A stretch of 64,000 nucleotides of DNA from Daucus carota subsp. sativus (Eukaryota; Streptophyta; Magnoliopsida; Apiales; Apiaceae), in assembly GCF_001625215.2 (NCBI RefSeq), contig NC_030383.2:16845197-16909196 (forward strand). Direction: 5' to 3'. How positions within the stretch are numbered: the first letter of the stretch is position 1; the number at the start of each line of letters is the position of its first letter. Shown here in pieces: positions 43,941-55,931 of the stretch. Under the pieces are notes generated by a model, which worked only from the letters and a program-made list of their open reading frames with translations, did not search any database and was not told where the DNA came from. The position numbers were made by a program, and so were the translations under genes.

Positions 43941-45769
43941 TTCAAAGCACCTGGTATGTCAATAAAAAATTTAGTATTACCATAGTCATTAGTTATTTAT
44001 CTATATCATGGCCTATAAGAGTTTTATAGGTTAATTATCTTCGATATGTCTTAAAACTATTCAAAATCAGGGCATTTCATACACGACTAAAGAAACTAAT
44101 ATTACATGTTTAATCAATATAAATTTAATTACTCAGATCAGACCACATACATGCATACAAATAAGATGAAATTCAAATAAAATGTATAATCATAAGCATA
44201 CAAAGATGCATAATGGATGTCTATTCTCTATCACAATTATAGGCTTATGTAATATGAAATTCAAACCATGCGTATGCACAATTAGAAGCATACAAAATGC
44301 ATAATCAGATGCATGATTCGCATATATAGGCATACTTAAATATAACTTAAATCATCTAAAATATTTTGAAAATTTAAACTATATGAAACATGCATACAAA
44401 TAATGATCATAGTTTGAGCATAAAATGAACAAGTCAGAGGTAAGAAAGGGAACGTGGGATTACCTCTGAATTAATTAGTCCAAGCTTGTTCCAACCTCTG
44501 AATTAGTATAGTCTTGCTGCCTCGGGTCAACACTGTAAACATAAAAAGAAAAATCATCAAATCTTGCTAACAAGATTAAATATACAGTCAAACATATAAT
44601 ATATCATCAACCAGCTAATAAACCCAAAGCAGGGCAATTAAACAATACAATAGCATAGAATTTCATAGCTTGTTTACAGTTGCTCTTAAGACATTTGTAT
44701 AGATAATTGACAACTATATTGTCTCTCTAATAAAATATCTCTATATATATTAGCAAAGAAGATTGAATATAATACAGAGAATTAAAATACTAAAGTACTG
44801 GAACGGAAAGAGCATCATCCTGCATGCTAATGAACGGTTTAATAACACATCAGCCCATAAACCTAATCTTATCATCACCCAACTTCATTCTAATTAAAAT
44901 TATATCCACAATATTGACTAGAGTCCAGCAGATATACAAGGAGATGCACATATATAAACTAAATTTGATTGTGTGGTGGGAGTATATAAATTTGGATAAA
45001 TATACCAACGTGTATGCAGCGTAAAACATCAAATGGAAACAACTAAACACATTATTTCAAATCAACACACAAGGCGACTAAAAATTTCAACACACAAACC
45101 CCAATTAAAATTTCAACACACAAACCCCAAATTTAAATTAATACCTGAAAATTTAATTCCTGAAGAAAGGTCCTGCAAAATATACAAAGGCAGAGAAGTT
45201 AATAGGGTTTCGATTTGAAAAAACCCCAAATTTACAAAATTTGGGTTTCGATTTGAACAAAACCCCAAATATACAAATTAGGGTTTCGATTTAAACAAGA
45301 TATGTGTGAGAGAAGACGTACCCACTTCGATTCAAGCTTACCAAGCTGAGTAGAGAGTAGAGAACACCGGAGATAGGTGATGAGTGGTGGTGAGCGGAGC
45401 GGCAGTGATGAGTGAGCAGTACTGTTGAGCGGAACGGTGGTGAGCGGTGGTGAGCGGGCTGAGTGGGTGGTGAGCTAGCTGTGGTGAGTGGGTGGGCTGA
45501 GTGAGAGAGATGGTCGAGAGATCAGAGAGAGATGGTCGAGAGAGAGAGGTCGAGTGAGAGAGAGAGAGTCGAGTGAGAGAGTTTGTAAGAAATGTTATTT
45601 TAGTTATTAGTTTAGTTTTTTGATTTTAATTTTATGTTAAATATGTCTGAAGAGAAGGAGGGAAGCCTAAAATGTTCTAAGGCGGGGGAATATTTGGTTT
45701 TAAGGCGGGGTTTTTTTGACTAAGGAGGGGAGAGAGGGATGGCCGTGTGTTTTGAAATTTTTTAATGAT
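43941..45769 (-). promoter_or_regulatory. 5' leader and promoter region of the CACTA element
   Basis: No open frame is seen. It has a tandem part with the phrase AAATTTCAACACACAAACCCC (about 45085-45140), then GGGTTTCGATTTGAA units (45200-45300). It also has GGTGAGTGG/GGTGAGC repeats (45380-45500) and a GA-rich run (45500-45580). It lies between the transposase start and the 5' subterminal repeats, so it should hold the promoter and untranslated exons. Confidence 0.5.
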
Positions 45770-45917
45770 ATTTTAGACATCGGTTTAAATTTCATTGATG
45801 TCTTAAATTGCTAAAGACATCGCCTCTAGAAGGGGTGATGTTAAAAACATTTTTAACATCGGCGGCAAATCTGACCGATGTCTGACCTATGATGTCTATT
45901 AACAGTTTTCTTGTAGT
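45770..45917. repeat. Right TIR and subterminal repeats of the CACTA element
   Basis: GACATCGGT-type motifs recur (45776, 45820, 45855, 45880 and their inverses), and the end GTTTTCTTGTAGT mirrors the left end. AGT at 45915-45917 can belong to the element or to the start of the host repeat. Confidence 0.88.
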
Positions 45918-46617
45918 ACTAGCACTGTAATGAATAATGCCACTGATATATAATCAAATCCATTTTCAGATATTTGGAACATAAATTGATTTTTAGAAGT
46001 TGATTGAAAAGCTAGTGCCAAAGATAACTCGGAATTTTAGTTGTCGCCTTTGTCTGAATTATAGGTTCTGGGGAGCATAAGGTAGCAGGGAGTAAATTTG
46101 AGAAATATAACCTGCAATTGCTGGAAGTATACAAAGTGTGAATAGCTAAGATAAGGTGTAAAAATTGCTATATTGTTTGTAAAAGATAATGTAATATTAG
46201 CTGTATGTCATTCCCACAATCATGTCTATTGATTGTTTTGTCAAATAAACTTTGCACTTGACTCTTTTGATTGTTTGCCTCTTGCAATTGTTGTAATAGT
46301 TGGGCTACTTAAAAACAACTTCGAAATAGAAATAGATTGTTGGGCACGGGCTGAGGATAGTAGTTCAGCTATTCAGGTCCTCGATATTTAACAAATACTC
46401 CTAAAAAATTCAAAATTTTCTTCAGCACCAATCATGGCCCTGCTATTACATCGACTCCCAACCCAATTTCAAGGATATATCAACTGTATGGGATACCTCC
46501 ACACTCATTAGGGTTTTGGATATATCATCCATAGAATTGTTCATATTTATACTGCAACTAGTACACTTGAGGTACTCAGAACTTCGATTTAGGTCAGGCA
46601 ACCCTCCAGAAAAACTA
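45915..46617. repeat. Long direct repeat, right copy
   Basis: Second copy of the host segment at 34561-35513, without the MITE. It starts AGTACTAGCACTGTAATG directly at the transposon end and merges at 46617 into the remaining dead NLR (ACTATCCTGCC), so this copy is in the original context on its right. Confidence 0.93.
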
Positions 46618-46920
46618 TCCTGCCTTAAAAAACTTCAAACACTTATCATGTCATCGAGGATGAATATGGTTTTGTTCCAAATGGTACGTGTAAGATAAAA
46701 CGCTTGAGGCACCTTTGTCTTAAATCAGGAAAAATCTTGTGGACTTCTCTAATGATGAAGAAGAGCCTAGGTTATATATCAGAAAACATGCAGACCCTGT
46801 CGTCAGTAAGTACTACTAGGCCATGTCCAAACGTCCTAACCAGAAATCGTAATTTGAAGAAGCTAGGTCTTCGTGGAGCATTGAGCCATAATTGACACAA
46901 AGTGTGGAGATTTAAAATTT

Positions 46921-47985
46921 GAGCTTATTGCAATTCGCACCCCTGTACTTCGGCCCCAAAACACTTTAGTATGCAAGCTTTAGATAATTGCACGTCGCCA
47001 TCCGCTGTTATTTTGTGCGCGGCAATATGCACCCCTTCCGTCAAAATTTAACGGTTCCGTTAAAAAATTAAGGGCAATTGTGGCATTTAAAAAAATTAAA
47101 ATACAAACCCATTATTAATGGCTTAATTAGACTCTGTGTTCCAGCATGAAGGAAGTTTCTAAAATCATCGATTATTTTGCTACCTTTGTCAACTTCTTCT
47201 ATCCTGGTCTCTGAAGAGCAGTCGTTTCTAGACCTTGGGGTGGCAGATGATTTACCAGAAGATAGACCCAACCGAAGCTCAAGGCCATTGTCATCCTCCA
47301 TTTGGAAGTGACACAAAGTGTTCAATATGATTCACAGAAAATAATCAAGTTTCAAAATTGCAGCTTCAAGTGAAGCATTACCTTGATGGTCAACGATGTC
47401 AACTTGAAAGTCTACAGACCATCAAAACTGAACTGCGGCATGAGAGAAAGCTTTATTAAAGACTAACTTTAGTCTTTTGCATCAAAACATTTAATTAAAT
47501 ACATACAAGATTTAATCATCAAGCACTAGTTGTATTAAATTAGCCCAGTGGTAGTTAGTGTGGTTTTAAATCTCTTCATAATTCACATAAAAATTACAGG
47601 TATACAACAAATATAGAAAACAAACTCCGTTGGGTATCACCCACAGAAAATGTTATCGAATCACTTGATACACCAATATCCTCTTTATTCTCCCTTCATC
47701 ATCAACCACATTGTTGCAGCGTGTAATATTCCAGTAAATTAGGGTCAATGAACATGAGATAGGGCTTATATAAAGTAAAATGGAGAAGAGGGCAGATAAA
47801 AGCTTGATTTCCCGTTTTACCCCCGCTAAAGTAACGTTAAATATGAATAATTTAACGGAGATTGACGGAAGGGGTGCATATTGCCGCGCACAAAATACCG
47901 GTGGGTGGCGAAGTACGATTATCTAAAATTTGCATACTAAAGTGTTTTTGGGCCGAAATCTAGGGGTGCGAATTGCAATAAGCTC
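46921..47985. mobile_element. Pack-MULE with 9-bp TSD
   Basis: A 1065-bp element with long inverted ends: GAGCTTATTGCAATTCGCAC on the left, with the same at the right end reversed, for about 130-150 bp at roughly 85-90 percent identity. It is flanked by a perfect 9-bp duplication TTAAAATTT (46912-46920 and 47986-47994). These are the marks of a Mutator-like element. It has no transposase. Its inside carries a host-gene fragment (NINJA, minus strand), so it is a Pack-MULE. Confidence 0.93.
47134..47301 (-). pseudogene. Captured NINJA fragment with EAR motif
   Basis: The minus strand encodes MEDDNGLELRLGLSSGKSS followed by an acidic stretch and DKGSKIIDDFRNFLHAG, 56 residues. This is the N terminus of NINJA/AFP-family proteins as I recall it: an EAR repression motif (LELRLGL) used to recruit TOPLESS, then the conserved IDDF-NFLH block. 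NINJA links JAZ proteins to TOPLESS in jasmonate signalling. Homology ends at LHAGTQ and the frame then runs 20 more residues into transposon sequence before a stop. An intron-like donor (AAG/GTAATG near 47378) suggests that genomic DNA, not cDNA, was captured. Whether it is transcribed is unknown. Confidence 0.82.
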
Positions 47986-48075
47986 TTAAAATTTCTTGAT
48001 CCAGGTCTTTTGATGCACATCGAGACATTGAAGTTGTATAATACTATTCCTTTGTGCAAAGCTGGAACAAGAAAT

Positions 48076-48683
48076 GGCCAGCGCTCCATGGTCCATATTG
48101 GAGTTGAATCAGAGAGTGAGAAAATTAGTGATACTACTTTTGGGCTACTAACTTCTGCAACTTGTCATATTTCTTGCCATGTATGTGGTCCAATGACTTG
48201 GACTCTCTTCAAATTAAATAATATTTGGGTTGCGTTTCCTACACGATACATTTAAGAGGGTTGAAATCTACATATTTTTCAAAATATATTTGGGAGTACA
48301 TAAAATACTACAGAGCTTGGATTCTTGTTCAGAGGTGTGCTACTCAGATACTGACATCTTATGAAATTTTTAACTGATGTTTAGCCACTGAACTGTTAAT
48401 TAATAAGCAGATTTGGTCAATAAACTACAGCAACAACATGTATCGTCCAGTCATTCACATGCTACACTCTATTAACAAGTCTTGGATCAGTATTCTTTCT
48501 TTCCAAGATCCATTAAGTTTTACAACTCGAGTTTTGGTTGCCTGAATTTATTCATTTATTGCAGGTAAACAATAAGTTCATATCGGCCAGAAAGATAATA
48601 CTCCTACTAGAAGAGGAGAGCGTATCAGGCACTAATTTGAATACGTATCAATCTACTTTGTTCCACAAATATACATATCATCC
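48076..48683. other. Spacer before NLR4
   Basis: No gene is recognised beyond the end of the dead NLR. It should hold the promoter and leader of the next NLR. A stretch ending TTTATTGCAG/G near 48564 may be a 3' splice site of a leader intron. Confidence 0.45.
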
Positions 48684-51246
48684 ATGGCATTCCAAGTAGA
48701 TCTTCTGTTTCATGATATGATCCAGCAGGTGAACAGGCTTCTTGAATATCCTAAATGGCTTTCTGTAGAAAGATCTCAGATTTCTTTTTATTCTATAAAG
48801 CTCACCTCCATCTACATGGCATTCCAAACGCGTCCAATGAAATGTCAGGATAATTTGTCTGAGTTGTTAGTTGATACAACACTCCATATTCTTGTCAGGA
48901 GGATACTTGATAGTAAGAATCTGGGAACAAGCGGTGAGTTTTCCAACTTAATTGATCCTCCTGATCTCACCCTTATTGGAATGCGACTAGCTTTTGAAGT
49001 TCAGGTGATTTACAAAGCCTTCATGCAAGATTCTTCATTGGATCTTTCCCTTCAAGATAAGGATTTGAATTTCACTTTCGGTCCATATATGAATCCGGAT
49101 GGGGACATGAAATTTCAAGAAGTGTTCATTGGATTCAAGTCGGAGGCTAGTGGTTTACTCCAACAACTTGCTTCAATCACAAAGAAAAAGCTAGAAGTTA
49201 TTTCCGTTGTAGGAATGGCTGGACTTGGTAAGACCACATTAGCTACAAGACTTTATAATGATCCTTACGTTATGCATTACTTCTATATTCGAGCATGGGT
49301 CACCTGTTCTCAGGTCTATCGGAAGAAGGATTTGTTGCTTTCTATATTAAGGTCTGTTAGTGACATTACTGATGATATCTGTGAGATGGATGATAATGTG
49401 GTAGCCCATCACTTATATAGAGCTTTGATGGGACGGAGATATCTTATTGTAATTGATGATATTTGGAGCAATGAGGCTTGGGATGATTTTAAAAGATGTT
49501 TTCCAGATGACAACAATGGAAGTAAGATAATGATGACCACCCGGCTCAAAGATGTTGCATTGCATGCCCAACCCGAAGGGAATCCACTGTGCTTGAGGTT
49601 CCTAACTGAAGAGGAAAGTTTTGATTTGTTGAGAAGGAAAGCTTTCATATGGGGGATATTTTCTGGTAATTTGAGCTTGATTGGAAAGAGTATTTCAAGT
49701 AAATGTCGTGGCTTGCCTCTGGCAATTGTTGTTATTGCTGGAATACTCAAAAACAAATATCAGGTAGATTGGTGGGAGCAGGTTGCAGAAAGTGTAAGTT
49801 CATATATTTTATCTGATGAAAAACAATACATGGATACACTGGCATTAAGTTATAACCACTTGCCTCAACACTTAAGGCCTCTTTTTCTCTCTTTTGGAGC
49901 ATTTCCAGAAGATCATGACATCATTTGGTTATGGATTACAGAGGGATTTATACTTCCTGACAGCACAAGAAAGAGCTTAGAGGATGTTGCTGAGCACTAC
50001 CTTATGGATCTTGTAAGTAGAAGTCTTGTTGTTGCGGGTAAGAAAGGGTCTAATGGTTCAATTAAAACATGTCGTATCCATGACCTCTTGCATGATTTGT
50101 GCTTAAGAAAAGCTGAGGAAGAGAATTTTTCACCTGATATCTACAAGTACAATAAACATTCTTATACATGTCCTCGCTGTTCAACAAATTCCTCTAAAAA
50201 ATCCCATCTTCGTCTCTGCACTACCAATGCATCAAACTGTTCTTGCTATACTTTCTGAAGTCTCACAATCAAATCACGTGGATGTATCAATTACATGTGA
50301 TACCTCCAAACTTATGAGAACTCTGGATCTTTCATCTATAGAATTGTTAGTATTTCCAACCGAGTTGTTGCAACTAGTACAATTGAGGTATTTAGAACTT
50401 CAGTTTAGGACTGGTAACCCTCCCGAATCTATATCCCACCTTAAAGAACTCCAGACACTTATTATGTCATCAAGAATGCACATAGTTGTTCCAAACAATA
50501 CGTGGAAGATGAAACACTTGAAGCATTTTTGTATAAAATCAGGGGTAAATCTCGTGAATTTCTCTTCTGTTGATGATAATTCTAGCTTGCTGGAGCACTT
50601 GCAGACCATGTCACTTGTGAGCCCTACTAGGTCATGTCGACATATGTTAGCTAGAACTTATAACTTGCAGAAGCTTGGTCTTTGTGGACCAATGACAACA
50701 GCCAGCGGGGATTTGAAGTTTCCAGATATCTGCCATTTAAAGCAACTCACAACATTGAAGTTGTTAAATACAATTCCTTTGTGCAAAGTCGCCAGACTAA
50801 GCGATTCATTTCTATTTCCTGAAACTCTTAAAAGTCTTTCTTTATCAAATACTTATTTGGGTTGGAAGGAAGCTTGGGCCTTTGAAATGATACCTAATCT
50901 TGAAGTTCTCAAGTTAAAATTTCATGCCTTCGTGGGTAATGACTGGGAAACAAGACCGGAAGCATTCCCTCATCTTAAATTTCTAAGACTTGATGAATTG
51001 GATATTGTGACTTGGACAGCTTCTCGTAATCACTTTCCAGTGCTTCAGCGCTTGCAGGTGTGGCGATGCTCATATCTGATGGAGATTCCGGAAGACTTTG
51101 GTAATATATGCACACTTGAGTGGATTGAACTAAGTGGGTGTAGTGATGCTGCAGCAGATTCAGCAAGGGATATTATGAAAGAGCAAGGGAGCAATGGCAA
51201 CGACTGGCTTAAAATCCGTCTTAACCCTGGACTAACACCTAGCTAA
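48684..51246 (+). pseudogene. NLR 4, frameshifted before the LRRs
   Basis: The first frame (ATG 48684, MAFQVDLLFHDM) carries one N-terminal module (about 5-115) and the NB-ARC: P-loop GMAGLGKTT (177), LIVIDDIW, GSKIMMTTR, CRGLPLAI, SFGAFPED and CRIHDLLHDL. A 15-base in-frame deletion removes five residues just after FPEDHDI compared with the other copies. At 50252-50254 the run TTT appears to hold one T too many: the first frame then stops at 50258, while the paralogous frame (EVSQSNHVDV...) stays open to 51246 with complete LRRs and the tail LNPGLTPS. As it stands it would give an NB-ARC protein of 524 residues without LRRs. Sequencing error cannot be excluded for the single base. Confidence 0.87.
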
Positions 51247-51758
51247 ACAGGAACACAAAAGGGCAGGTGATCTTACTACATATATTAAGCATTAAATTTT
51301 TCTGAAGGTTTATTGAATGTTTAAAAAACATTGGTGGTTTCTCTTTGACGACATTTCAACAATGACTTTGCAAACAGAGTAAAAAAAAGTATCATACCAG
51401 AAAACTGGAGCTATGGGAATTCAGTGATCATGCAATGCTGAAGTTTTGGCTATGCAGGGGAGGAAGAGTATATGCAAACTCGACTAAAGCTCCCTCTATA
51501 GTCACCAAGTTTAGATCAGTTGATATCCACGACTGTGAAGAATGGAAAATATATGATGTCATAATGCTATTAAATAACTTGTAGCATCAATGCCACAGGC
51601 TGATACATAGCAAATTTGGCTTACAATTTGTATACAGTTTTCTTTTTAGCATATTGTAGAATCGTATCATTGCAATTAAAAACAAAGCGTAAAATGCAGT
51701 GGCAACAGTAATATCATCTTCATCAAGTCAGCTAATTAAATTAAGAGGAACTCCTATA
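51247..51758. other. Intergenic spacer
   Basis: The convergent 3' ends of NLR4 and the NAB-domain gene meet here. No other feature is seen. Confidence 0.5.
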
Positions 51759-54407
51759 TCAGCAACTAGACGCGTTGTAGTGTGGACCACATAGAAGCAT
51801 GTCAATGTTCTTCATCCTATCCCAAATCTTGGAAACCCTCCTGCCACTCCCTCTTACATTGCCACCACTGCGCTGCCATCGCGGTTTGGGATCACCATCA
51901 GCCTCCTCCTCCTCCTCCTCCTCCTCTTCTACTTGAAAGAAATCCTCCAATGTTGCTTCTCCAGCATTGTGTTTCATTATCTTCTTCATAGTGATCTTAG
52001 TCTTCTTCTCCTCTTCTTGTTTAACAAGTTGCTCATAGTACTCCTTGTTCCTCTTTTCCAAACTATATATTTGAGCTTGCAGGTTCTCAATTTTTCGGCT
52101 AAGCATACACACTCTATAGTCATCTCTCATCTTCAATACACAACGTGCAAGCTCACCGGCCTTTCTCTTCATGAACAAAGACTCAGCAGACAACCCTTTG
52201 TTCTCTTCCACCAGTGTACCTACTCTGTATCCTAACCTAGCATTCTCATTTAATAAAACCAGCCTCTCTGATTCCAAAACTTCCAGCAAGCTTTTCTGGA
52301 GCTCTATTTTTCTTGAAAACTCCTTCCACTTGTTCTCTTCTCCATCCAGCTCATTAACAGTGACCTCATATTCCACGTTCTTATTCACAAGGTCAGCAAT
52401 TATCAGGTCAGCATCCATAACAACTTGATGACTCTTGCATGGGGTCAAAATTGGAGCTTGGAATGACAAAGAGCTCTCACCATACTCATTGTCAACTTCA
52501 CTACCACAAAAAATTTCTTCATCAGAATTCAATTGAATGCTTGGAATTGAAGATGCTGATGAAGAATGTCGATGCTTATGCTTAGCAAGCGTTTGGCAGT
52601 AACGATCAGTTAAGGTGAGATAACCATTGTGGAGGTCATGGAGCAGAGCCAATAGCTGAGGGCGCTTCTCGTAATACGTTGCAGCTTGTTCTGCAAAACT
52701 GTCCCCCTTGGCTTCCTCTTTGTTAGCGTTTGAAGACACCATTTTCATCCTATTGTCCAAGTCTGCAATTACCATAATATACATTGACATCATAAGTAAA
52801 TTTTAGTTCTGTAATCAAACAACAGTGCAAATCCTACTAACTCCGGTCTCCAGATATAGAATAACATTGAATTTAAAACAGATTAATGTACAGTGACAAT
52901 TTTTCATAACTACTAATCTTAAGAATATATCAATCATTTAGGCACTTCTACTTTGAAAATATGTAAACATACAAATATTATTCCTGGTACCCTAAATTAA
53001 TAATCGAAAATATGTAAATCCTTATGCTATCAGTCTGAATGATAATATTTTACTAGTCCTAATACATCATATGGTTGTAACGTCTCTATACTCCTCGAAG
53101 CAGGGAAGAAGGTCATATGAGACACACTCTCTGTACCCTACTTCCGAGTGAGGATGTTTTGTTTGATTTTATATATCATCGAGATAAGAAAGAAACATTT
53201 GGAATCAGAGGAACAATAAATTTCAGCAAATTGGCAATTTTACTGCATGTACCTAAAGTTCATAATTGTTCTTCTTTTACTAAAGATAAAAGGGCAGCCA
53301 AAAATCATAATCACAGATCTAGACAAGTCACTGTCACAGTATTAGGTGAGACATAAAATCCAATAACACAAACATCCCTTTCAGCAATAACTTCATAATA
53401 GTGCAGTATTCAAATTTTGAAAAACACATAACTCAAAGTAGAAAGACAAATATGAACATCAATGTAGAAGATGGTTACAGCTTTTGCTGTATAGGCCTTT
53501 TCATCATCATATTTATAGATCATATACTGTGAACAGAGAGTGACCCTTCAATTAAATCCTCAAATTCTGGCAATTTGAAATCTTTTCCCATATATAGGGC
53601 CAAAAGTTTGTGGATCCAGCACAACATGGGCCAATCAAATTATTAATTGAATGGTAGATTGTAGATATATTCTTTGGAGTATAAAAAATTATAAAGTGGC
53701 TATTAAAGTTTTTAACTTTTATCTTTGTTCCACTCTGCCGACAAATTGGTCAATTTCTTGCATACATTTTCCCATAGGTGTTAAAAGAGAACACCTTTTT
53801 CCTAAAGAAAAGGGATGTCAAAATTTTAAAAGTAGATTACATATGAGTGAAAATAAGAATCAAGATTAGAGTTACAAGTAAAACTTAACCGTTCTTGCCC
53901 CACCAATAACCTCGTGGTCACATGGCATCCCTCTCGCATCACTTATCAGAAGCCAAAGACAAGAAGCGTAAGTATACAATATTTGATTTTAAAAAAAAGG
54001 TTTCTAGCCTCTTGGTGGGATATTGTAGTACATTGTTTTAAATCTAATGCTGGAAACTTAAATACTGGCACGGATCATTTACTTCACAACTTCTGTTAAC
54101 GCATACCGTTGCAACTCACATTAATCTCGATGAACATTTTAAAATCTTTAGCAAAACCCGCTAAACTTAAATATATAGATTTGTGACAAATTATAACCAT
54201 AAGTACCATAGAAAGAATACAAAGGGGCAAATTTTGAGAAAGAACAAAAGAAGAATGAAATAGAGATAGTGCAAAAAGAGGAAAGAAAAACGTACCAGCC
54301 ACGGAGAGAAGCAACCAAGAAGGCTTGGAACAAGTGCTGCTGCTGCTGCTGTTTTTATTTGATTGCTTCCATACATTATTATCACATTTTTCATCCATTT
54401 TTGACAT
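51759..54407 (-). CDS. NAB-domain (KIP1/NET-like) coiled-coil protein, two coding exons
   Basis: Exon 1 is 54407-54296 (MSKMDEKCDN...KPSWLLLSVA, donor GGCTG/GTACGT). Exon 2 is 52762-51759 (acceptor TTGCAG/ACTTGG). The join gives SVADLDNRMKM and a product of 371 residues. The family matches kinase-interacting (KIP1-like) proteins of the NET superfamily: a NAB actin-binding type start ending in SFAEQAATYYEKRPQLLALL and LTDRYCQTLA (to about residue 90). A Ser-rich linker follows, then a long coiled coil (about 175-290) and a Glu run (about 315-330) encoded by a CTC repeat. Such proteins tie actin to membranes. A poly-Ser stretch in exon 1 comes from a (GCT)n repeat. A leader exon and intron are likely (donor near 55439, acceptor near 54418). 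The open frame before DLDNRM in exon 2 is intron sequence. Confidence 0.82.
52763..54295 (-). other. Intron of the NAB-domain gene
   Basis: It is GT-AG bounded and 1533 bases long. The short frames at 53117-53356 and 53651-53869 have no recognisable domain and are taken as intron noise. Confidence 0.75.
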
Positions 54408-55600
54408 AAAGAGTGTCCTACAACATTATTAATCAATCTTATAACAAATTTGCATGTATTAATATTTTATTTTTAGAAGAACGTAATACAACTTTAAAAA
54501 CTATGAAATTACAAAATGCAGAGTATATACACCAAACAAGAATTCAAACCTCGACACCGGCAGGCAAATTATGTATGTCTGTGCTCACAGATTGTGTGTG
54601 AACATGTTTGTATTGAGTTTCGACAAATTCCTTCAGAATTTCAAATAGTATTAGTACTCTTCTAGGTTTGACTTTTCCCGATGATGTTTTATGCATATAA
54701 GTAGGTCTTAATTACTTTAAGCACAAAATAAGGTCCTTAAAATAAGACACTCATAACAAACAAGGGCAAAATCCTACACTATATTTGTATTGATAAGCCC
54801 TATACAATAATCAAGAAGTTTTAAACTGAAGTAATGAGACTAAAAATCACTAAAATACATTCAAGATTTGGTGAAGCAACATGTGTGTAAAAACAAAGGT
54901 AGCAGTTGAAAATTGAAATGTTGAATACAGTGTGGGGATCCCAATACAGTTTTAAACAGACACAAAATATACTTTAATGTTGTACAGAACTACTGCCAAC
55001 CCTTTTTTACTTGTGTTCATATTTGGTTTACTTTAAATCTTCAACTTCAGAAAACATTGAAATGCTTATCTATGAGATTGTTGACAGAGAAAGAAAAAAC
55101 AGAACCCACAGTCCACAGACACGTATGAACATGCAATTCGAAAGAGTACTAGGAACGGGCAACTTCTTGCTCAAAGAAAGCCAAAAATGGGTGGAGTGAC
55201 GGAACCAGGATTTCGAAACGATTCACAGTATAAATAATTAGACATATTTTTGGATGGCAGCGGAGACATAAAATGTGAATTGTGCAAGATATGTGAATGT
55301 ACAAAACTGAGTATAACTTGACAAGTATTTGGCAGAGTGAAACTTATAAGATGGAATATACAGGTGAGAATTTAGCAAGTGTCCATGTATGACTATGCAT
55401 CAATGACACTATATCACTGTATTTTATGCAATGCTTACCTCAGCAAGAAATCGCAGCTGCAGCTTTTACTGTAGACGAGAGAGAGAGAGAGAGAGAGTTA
55501 GTTTTTGAGTGTGTTTTGCTTCTTGTCGATCGAGAGAGAGATTTGAAATTGAGGTGCCCAGTGGAAATGGAGTATAAATAAGGGGAACTAGACGGGCTTT
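54408..55600 (-). promoter_or_regulatory. Leader exon, leader intron and promoter of the NAB-domain gene
   Basis: A donor (GCTGAG/GTAAGC at 55439) and an acceptor (TGTAG/GACACTC at 54418) bound a possible leader intron of about 1 kb. The leader exon holds a (GA)n microsatellite at 55477-55497. No clear TATA box was found on the minus strand. Exact transcription start unknown. Confidence 0.5.
55477..55497. repeat. (GA)n microsatellite
   Basis: About ten GA units in the presumed leader exon. CT-rich leader repeats on the transcribed strand are common in plant promoters. Confidence 0.9.
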
Positions 55601-55931
55601 GCAGGTATTGGCGTATTCGCTGAAGTGACAGGGGAAACTAAGTCCGAGGGGAGGGGCACTACAGAATTTTTACAGACCTTTTTCTATTTTACAGCAGGTT
55701 TTTTTAATTTTGCAAAAGAAGAACTTTAATAGTTTTCTTTTTACTCAATCATACAAAGCAAAAGAACAACTTTAATAGTTTTTTAAGGTTTTATACCCCT
55801 CGTCCCAGTTTGATGCTCTGTTACTCGTATATAAGATGTTAAAAATATCTCACTTAAATATAGTTAATTTTTGAGCGATTAACACTTTGCACCTCTTCTC
55901 TTATGTTTAGGCGTTTTTTTGATTTGGTCTC
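55601..55931. other. Intergenic spacer
   Basis: AT-rich, no gene or repeat recognised. Confidence 0.45.

Larger units (their letters stand above)
35511..45917 (-). mobile_element. CACTA (En/Spm) DNA transposon
   Basis: This is a 10.4-kb element. Its ends are ACTACAAGAAAACNGTNAAT and its inverse, which is the CACTACAAGAAAA terminus of plant CACTA elements without the leading C on both sides. Subterminal arrays of GACATCGGT-type repeats lie at both ends, as in En/Spm. Two minus-strand genes follow: a tnp2 transposase (43940-40551) and a TNPA/Ulp1 gene (40281-36748), so the 5' end is at the right. The transposase has one nonsense codon, so this copy is probably not autonomous. It sits inside a dead NLR and between long direct repeats of host DNA. 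Confidence 0.93.
46272..48075 (+). pseudogene. Dead NLR, LRR part, split by a Pack-MULE
   Basis: 46275-46375 repeats the GLPL piece. 46495-46911 encodes the LRR start (DISSIELFIFILQLVHLRYS, LKKLQTLIMSSRMNMV, MRHLCLKSG, LKKLGLRG) with several frameshifts and stops. After the MULE the homology resumes at 47995 (DPGLLMHIETLKLYNTIPLC) and is lost at about 48070. The parts before GLPL are missing. It belongs with the left piece at 34916-35513. Confidence 0.88.

Noticed and set aside
54148..54436. Minus-strand hydrophobic frames around exon 1 of the NAB-domain gene
   Set aside because: They read through the splice donor at 54295. The spliced product explains the conserved part.
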